A DNA stretch of 14,563 nt, taken from NCBI GenBank assembly GCA_003640385.1, contig RCAB01000879.1:1-14563 (forward strand), given 5' to 3'. The position numbers were made by a program, and so were the translations under genes. The notes below the pieces were generated by a model. It did no database searches and was not told the DNA's origin. It saw only the letters and a program-made list of their open reading frames with translations. This DNA comes from Setaria digitata (Eukaryota > Nematoda > Chromadorea > Rhabditida > Setariidae). Each line of letters starts with the position of its first letter. Within the stretch, counting starts at the first letter, position 1. Shown here piece after piece: positions 10,015-14,563 of this stretch.

Positions 10015-10051
10015 TTCTTTTATTTTTTTAATTGTTTAATTTCTAAAATTT
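10015..10051 (-). promoter_or_regulatory. Probable trans-splice acceptor and short leader of the membrane-protein gene
   Basis: On the minus strand AAAATTTTAG ends at 10043 and the ATG is at 10014, leaving a 28-base leader with an in-frame stop. A second possible acceptor, TTTTTATCAG, ends at 10053. As with the other gene, an acceptor just upstream of the start suggests spliced-leader addition, which is inference. Confidence 0.45.
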
Positions 10052-10212
10052 TCTGATAAAAACAACCACACTTTCTCAAATAATAGAACAAAATGTTTCA
10101 CACTACAAAATAATCCGTAATTTTATAGTTGTAAAATTTGTGTCATGCCTATATTTTTTCATTGCTGTTAATATTTTTCAAAATATTCATTTGTAATACG
10201 ATTAATTTGCGG

Positions 10213-10297
10213 TATTATGTATTATTATTATCATTTATTATTATTATTAAATATTATTATTAATAAATATTATTATTATTAAATATTATTATTATTA

Positions 10298-10343
<46 letters not shown>

Positions 10344-10388
10344 TATTGATTATTAGTCATCAATTATTAGTTAATACTATTATTATTG
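10213..10388. repeat. ATT/TTA microsatellite
   Basis: A long imperfect trinucleotide tract with a pure (TTA) core of 13 units at 10301-10339 and interrupted ATT units on both sides. Confidence 0.95.
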
Positions 10389-11696
10389 GCATTATTTCAA
10401 ATATTTGAAGTGATAATTTGTAATTTTCCTTATGCGACTTTTCCCTTCCTATTGTTTAGTTAATCAATTAACTGCTTTTCAGAACATTTCGATTTCCTGC
10501 TATTCATATCAGTGACAAAATTCAGAACTACTTCCTTATAGTTATAACTATAAAAGCATTTATTTTTAATCCTTATTTAAATAATAAAGAATCAAAATTT
10601 TACGCACGCTTATCAACAGCCTTTCATATACTTTTCATACTTTACAGTTTATAATTGCATTATTGATGGTCGAAGTTTAATGCTTTAAAAATTTTTATGA
10701 ACTTTGAATGATGCAAATTTTATCATAATGAGAAGTGGGAATATTAACTAAAAATGTTGCATTTTGGATATTTTTTATCGATTTGAATGTCTTTTTTTTC
10801 TTTTAAATTATGAAATATAACAACGATTTTAATGAAAAAAAACAAAAACAAAACAAAAAAACTATTACCAATTATGAATTGATTTCAATACTTTCTGCCA
10901 ATGACAGATGAAATGAAAAAATAAAAGCAAAAAGAAAACAAAGATTATTTATGTTGATAAGGATTAAATCACTGTAACATTCATTTGTTATCATATCATC
11001 AAGCAGGAAATAATTGAAATGCTATTTTCAAAAAAATAAAAAATAAAAAAAATGAAAAAAATAAAGCAAAAGGAAACAAAGATTATTCATTCCTTTTTGG
11101 GATGAATTTGAATTTTGTAAAATAAAAAATCGTACAAATTGTTATCATTTTACTTCGTCTGTTGAAAGTTTATTTCCTACTAATATTTGAAATAATGATT
11201 CAAAAAGGTGAGGAAGAAAAAGTTGGATAGTTTTCGGATAATTTATATTTTATTTTAACCAAACTTCACTTAATGGAAATATATTCACTTTGTCATTTTC
11301 TTTCTTTCCTTTTTTTCCCTTTACAATTTTCCAATTGTTTACATTGAAAGCATAGTTTTAATTTTATAATTTCACTTCAAATTTACATTTAAAAAAGAAA
11401 AAAAAAAAAAAAAAAGGAAGAAGGAGGAGGAATTTCGTTCAATTCGTTCAATATTTTACCTTTACATAGTAAATAGGTTAGAAGAAATATTTTAAAATCA
11501 GAAATTAACGCTTATATTGTATATTTTTGTTGTGCTCCCGTAAAGATAATTCATTTCCAATTAGATTTCAGTATTCCGGTAATAAAATCTGCTATATTCT
11601 TGCCGAATGACTGATCTAATAATATTATCCCTGCGATTCATTCAATTTGCTTTACAGTGTTTTTTCATTTTCTGCAAAAATATACAATTTTCTTAC

Positions 11697-11783
11697 TGAT
11701 ATTAAATATGTTTTGAAATCTCGACAGTTCACACATTCGTATATTTTGGCAGGACCGACGGATTCATTTTGACTCATTCGCAT
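11697..11783 (-). CDS. Possible isolated first exon (29 residues)
   Basis: On the minus strand an ATG at 11783 opens a frame that begins MRMSQNESVGPAKIYECVNC and reaches a GTAAGA donor at 11696, in phase 0. Amino-acid and codon use look more coding-like than the surroundings, with a C-x2-C pair. About 55 bases upstream is a good TTTCAG acceptor (ending at 11839), which could be a trans-splice site. It directly precedes another ATG, which opens a 10-residue frame. I cannot find a phase-compatible second exon: the best candidate downstream (starting at 11630) needs a different phase. It could be a first exon, a gene relic or chance. Confidence 0.25.
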
Positions 11784-11864
11784 TTCATTGTTTTTTTTAA
11801 TTATTAATTAATTTTAATCACTAATTTCGATGCCATAACTGAAATTTAATCCAGAAATTAGTTA

Positions 11865-12011
11865 CATTATAAAGTTGTTCTATTAACAGTGGATTATATT
11901 TTCGTACATTAAATTGATGTACGAAAAATTTCAAAAAAAAAAATTTTTTTAAATTACATTTACAGAATTTTCATTTAAGTGAATATTTAAGTGTTCTGAA
12001 TTTTATTTTTA
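11865..12011. repeat. 147-bp direct duplication, copy 1 (left of N)
   Basis: This segment, from CATTATAAAGTTGTTCTATT to the base before the N at 12012, is repeated immediately after the N. The copies differ by one substitution (AACAGTGG against AACAATGG) and one base in an A run. Confidence 0.95.
11899..11927. repeat. Perfect 11-bp hairpin
   Basis: TTTTCGTACAT (11899-11909) and ATGTACGAAAA (11917-11927) are exact reverse complements around a 7-base loop TAAATTG. The same hairpin recurs at 12047-12075 in the second copy of the duplication. Confidence 0.85.
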
Positions 12012-12012
12012 N
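12012..12012. other. Single-N assembly join
   Basis: One ambiguous base separates two nearly identical flanks, as expected where overlapping contig ends were joined without being merged. Confidence 0.85.
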
Positions 12013-12158
12013 CATTATAAAGTTGTTCTATTAACAATGGATTATATTTTCGTACATTAAATTGATGTACGAAAAATTTCAAAAAAAAAATTTTTTTAAA
12101 TTACATTTACAGAATTTTCATTTAAGTGAATATTTAAGTGTTCTGAATTTTATTTTTA
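12013..12158. repeat. 146-bp direct duplication, copy 2 (right of N)
   Basis: Partner of 11865-12011. The match ends at TTATTTTTA, exactly where copy 1 meets the N, as expected for an uncollapsed overlap. Confidence 0.95.
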
Positions 12159-12526
12159 CTGAGCTAAAAGTAGCTAGTTCAACGATTTAGCCATAAAGCT
12201 TCTCAGCAAATGATTGAACGACTGTTAAAACTGACTACTGATTGGAATTAGTTCATTACTGACTGGAATGAGATAAAAGATCTTCTCTAAATTACGATCA
12301 AATCCCAACAACAATCAAAGAGAACAAAGTGATGCTAATTAACTAATTAACTAGGAAATATGTGAAATTAAAGCAAAATTGAGTGATTTGATAGAAGGAA
12401 TGAAGATGTTTTTTAAGTTTTCATTTCTGAAACAGTGAAATATATTTAACAGATTTACAAATCTCACCAACCATTTTGTTTGCTGTTAATAAGGCAAATG
12501 CTTGTTAGAATGAAATGGAAGCAATT

Positions 12527-12589
12527 GTGTCAAGTTGGCTTTGACACGTTTAAAACTTCCATTGTTTATTTTATTGACGATAAACAATG
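12527..12589. repeat. Two adjacent short inverted repeats
   Basis: GTGTCAA (12527-12533) pairs with TTGACAC (12541-12547). Twelve bases on, CATTGTTTAT (12560-12569) pairs perfectly with ATAAACAATG (12580-12589) around a 10-base loop. There is no coding context. Confidence 0.65.
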
Positions 12590-13139
12590 ATTGGAAAAAA
12601 AAAAAATATGAAGAAGGAAATTATTTGAAGATAACATTCGTCAAATCAAAGTTTAAATTGTTTAATATTGAAAATTAACAATGAAAAACAAATGAAGTTG
12701 TTACAAAAGCTTTCAGTGGAAAAGAAACAACACATATCTCTTGAAATTAGCAACAGAGATTCAGAAGCTCATATTAAATGACTGAAAAGTAAATGATTTT
12801 GGAAGTGAATTAATAAACGGTTTGCTATATAGTGTATAACTTGCGAAAAAATACAGAAAAAAAAAAAAAAAAAAAAAGGAAAGGAAAAAAATTTTGGAGA
12901 AATTTGTCATATTACCGTTTAATTGTTTCAAATACAAGCAAACACCAGTACACCAGTATTTAGTTTGATTTTAAAAATTTAAGGAATGTTTTTCAATTTA
13001 GGATTGGCTCTGAAGCATCGATAAATGATCATCAGTATCTGGTTAGATATTCAAAAATCTAGACTCTTTGAATTCATTTTTTTTTTCTTTTTTTTAATGG
13101 TAAAACTTTTCAGCACTAGGATATTGTGTTTGAGAAGTA

Positions 13140-13194
13140 ACCTACTGTATATATAGGTTAGTATAACATATGTGAAATTCTATATATATATATC
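13140..13194. repeat. TA-rich tract with a small palindrome
   Basis: AACCTA and TAGGTT arms surround CTGTATATA, and a short (TA)n run follows at about 13181-13192. Confidence 0.6.
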
Positions 13195-13888
13195 CATAAA
13201 AGTTAAAATAGATAATTGAAGAAATTATCAGAATAGATATAGTATGTAAAGGAAAAGAAAGTAAAAAAAAAAAAAAAAAAAGTGAGATGCTACTCAGATG
13301 AAGTTATAATACGTTATCAAGAGTTATTAAATCCGAAGAAAAAAACAAAAACAAAAAAACAAAGCAATTATACTAATTACGTCATAATACTATTTTCAAT
13401 GAAATTTTAAAATTAAACATTAGAAAGAATAAAACGAAAGCTATATTAAGTGAAAATACAATTGAAGTTAAAATTGAAGCAAGGGTGAATTACATAGATG
13501 TTATACTTACAATGATAGTACTGATCAGTAAAATTGATAATCAGTGACCAGTGATAACTACTATCTGATTCATCTATATCTCATTTAAAACGATGAAATT
13601 GATCTCAATAGAGCCCTCATTTATTACATTTAGCTTTTCATAGAAAAATACAAATGTTTCTATTGTGCATAAATGTGGAATCAACAAATTACTGACATCA
13701 TAAATGCATCTCATAAAATATACTAAATTGTGATAAAAAATATAATCTAATCCGTATCAGAAAAAGAGACCTAAGATGGAAAATTGATGATTTACAACAA
13801 TGTCGGATCTGATTCTAAATCATGATCAAATAAAAATGTCCTATCTTTATGTTCGTAAATGAAGATAACACAAATGTGATATTAGAAG

Positions 13889-13911
13889 AGAGTAGTAGTA
13901 GTAGTAGTAGC
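13889..13911. repeat. AGT trinucleotide microsatellite
   Basis: About seven tandem AGT units lie in otherwise noncoding sequence. Confidence 0.9.
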
Positions 13912-14022
13912 ACAATCTTTGATCTGAATTTTAAATTTAAATATTATTTATTTTGGAAAGTTTCACACTTACTGAAGAATGTAGTGGAATTCTGAATAGT
14001 TAGTTCTTTTCGATATTTTCAG

Positions 14023-14125
14023 TTTTATCTTTATTGTTATCATTTGTTAGATTTAATTGATATCTGCAGATCAGTTGGAATACTTAAACTACTCCGGAAG
14101 AAAATTAGCAAAAAAAAAAAAATCT
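14023..14125 (+). CDS. Possible isolated internal exon
   Basis: After the acceptor CGATATTTTCAG (ending at 14022) a frame stays open. It contains LLDLIDICRSVGILKLLRKK and reaches a GTAATT donor at 14126, the donor form used elsewhere in this window. If read on, it stops at a TAA a few codons later. The segment is basic and leucine-rich with no family resemblance. No partner exon was found, so this may be chance. Confidence 0.15.
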
Positions 14126-14282
14126 GTAATTAGTAGATAATGCTATAATATCAGCAGTATATAAGAGATTGAAAAAAGAAATATGAGAATCAGCACACCA
14201 AAAAGAGTTGAATTGGAAAAATTTCATACGATAATCACACTATTTATGATGTACCATATAATTCTGTAAAAACAGTCAGTAA

Positions 14283-14283
<1 letters not shown>

Positions 14284-14314
<31 letters not shown>
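14284..14314. repeat. 31-base poly(A) run
   Basis: The longest homopolymer in the window. No gene or retroposed copy is recognisable upstream, so I read it as simple sequence. Confidence 0.9.
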
Positions 14315-14318
<4 letters not shown>

Positions 14319-14563
14319 ATGAAATGAAAAGCAGAACGGAGAGAAGAAATAGTATAAAAGAGAACTGAAACATCAAAGAAAATATTTATTCGATTGATTT
14401 CTAGTAATGATTAGTTTTACAATCAGAATTAGTAATGTCAAGATAGTGCCACTTAGGGAGCGAAATTCAACAGATTGAATGATTACCTCTTAAGATCTCT
14501 TCTTTTTTTTATGCTTTTTTAAATTTTTCTAGCTCATTTTAACGAACGTTTTCTTTCTTTCTT

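Larger units (their letters stand above)
10389..14563. other. Right flank without a confident gene
   Basis: More than 4 kb with no multi-exon model that I can close on either strand. It holds A and T runs, the false duplication at 11865-12158, small inverted repeats, an AGT microsatellite, and three short coding-like open frames near good splice signals (11697-11783 minus, 12692-12781 plus, 14023-14125 plus). From about 12.2 kb onwards A runs dominate the + strand. That could mean minus-strand transcription, for example the intron or outron of a gene lying outside the window. Confidence 0.5.

Noticed and set aside
10100..10162. Minus-strand ATG at 10162 just after TTAACAG (MKKYRHDTNFTTIKLRII), considered as first exon of the membrane-protein gene
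   Set aside because: Its only donor leaves phase 2, which does not fit the exon at 9643-9542. Bridging it needs an 8-base microexon near 9831-9838. The ATG at 10014 fits directly.
10490..10660. Open + strand frame of about 56 codons after TTTTCAG at 10482-10491
   Set aside because: No donor or partner exon, an AT-driven residue mix, and no resemblance to a known protein.
14284..14314. 31-base poly(A) as the tail of a retroposed copy
   Set aside because: No gene-like body or target-site duplication is visible beside it, and similar A runs are common throughout the flank.
1..14563. tRNA, rRNA, spliced-leader RNA genes, CRISPR arrays, transposase or reverse transcriptase genes
   Set aside because: No matching motif or domain was seen on either strand.

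Overview
The window is strongly AT-rich, intron-rich eukaryotic DNA. Long A and T homopolymers, ATT/TTA microsatellites, introns of 130 to 2200 bases and short TTTTCAG/TTTTTAG-type acceptors directly upstream of start codons fit a parasitic nematode, most likely a filarial worm (Onchocercidae). That placement is inferred from style, not from a recognised marker gene. Two single-N positions (143 and 12012) mark joins in a draft assembly.

Layout. Bases 1-375 hold a 38-bp tandem repeat that is itself a doubled 19-mer. Bases 376-1285 are AT-rich with no gene. Bases 1286-7489 hold the main gene on the + strand: nine exons join in consistent phase into a 367-residue secreted protein with 20 cysteines in the predicted mature chain. 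Its 2.2-kb first intron carries recent local duplications of 74 and 65 bp. Bases 7490-8613 are an intergenic spacer between two convergent genes. Bases 8614-10042 hold a second gene on the - strand: four exons with matching phases encode a small multi-pass membrane protein of about 191 residues. Its C-terminus is uncertain because a 23-base homopolymer lies in or beside the last exon. From about 10050 to the end there is no confident gene, only microsatellites, homopolymers, small inverted repeats, a probable false tandem duplication around the N at 12012, and a few short isolated open frames.

The two genes converge and show no shared pathway. Neither product belongs to a family I can name. 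The secreted cysteine-rich protein is the most interesting content: it looks like a nematode-restricted extracellular protein. Both gene models were built by hand from splice signals and phase matching and need transcript support.
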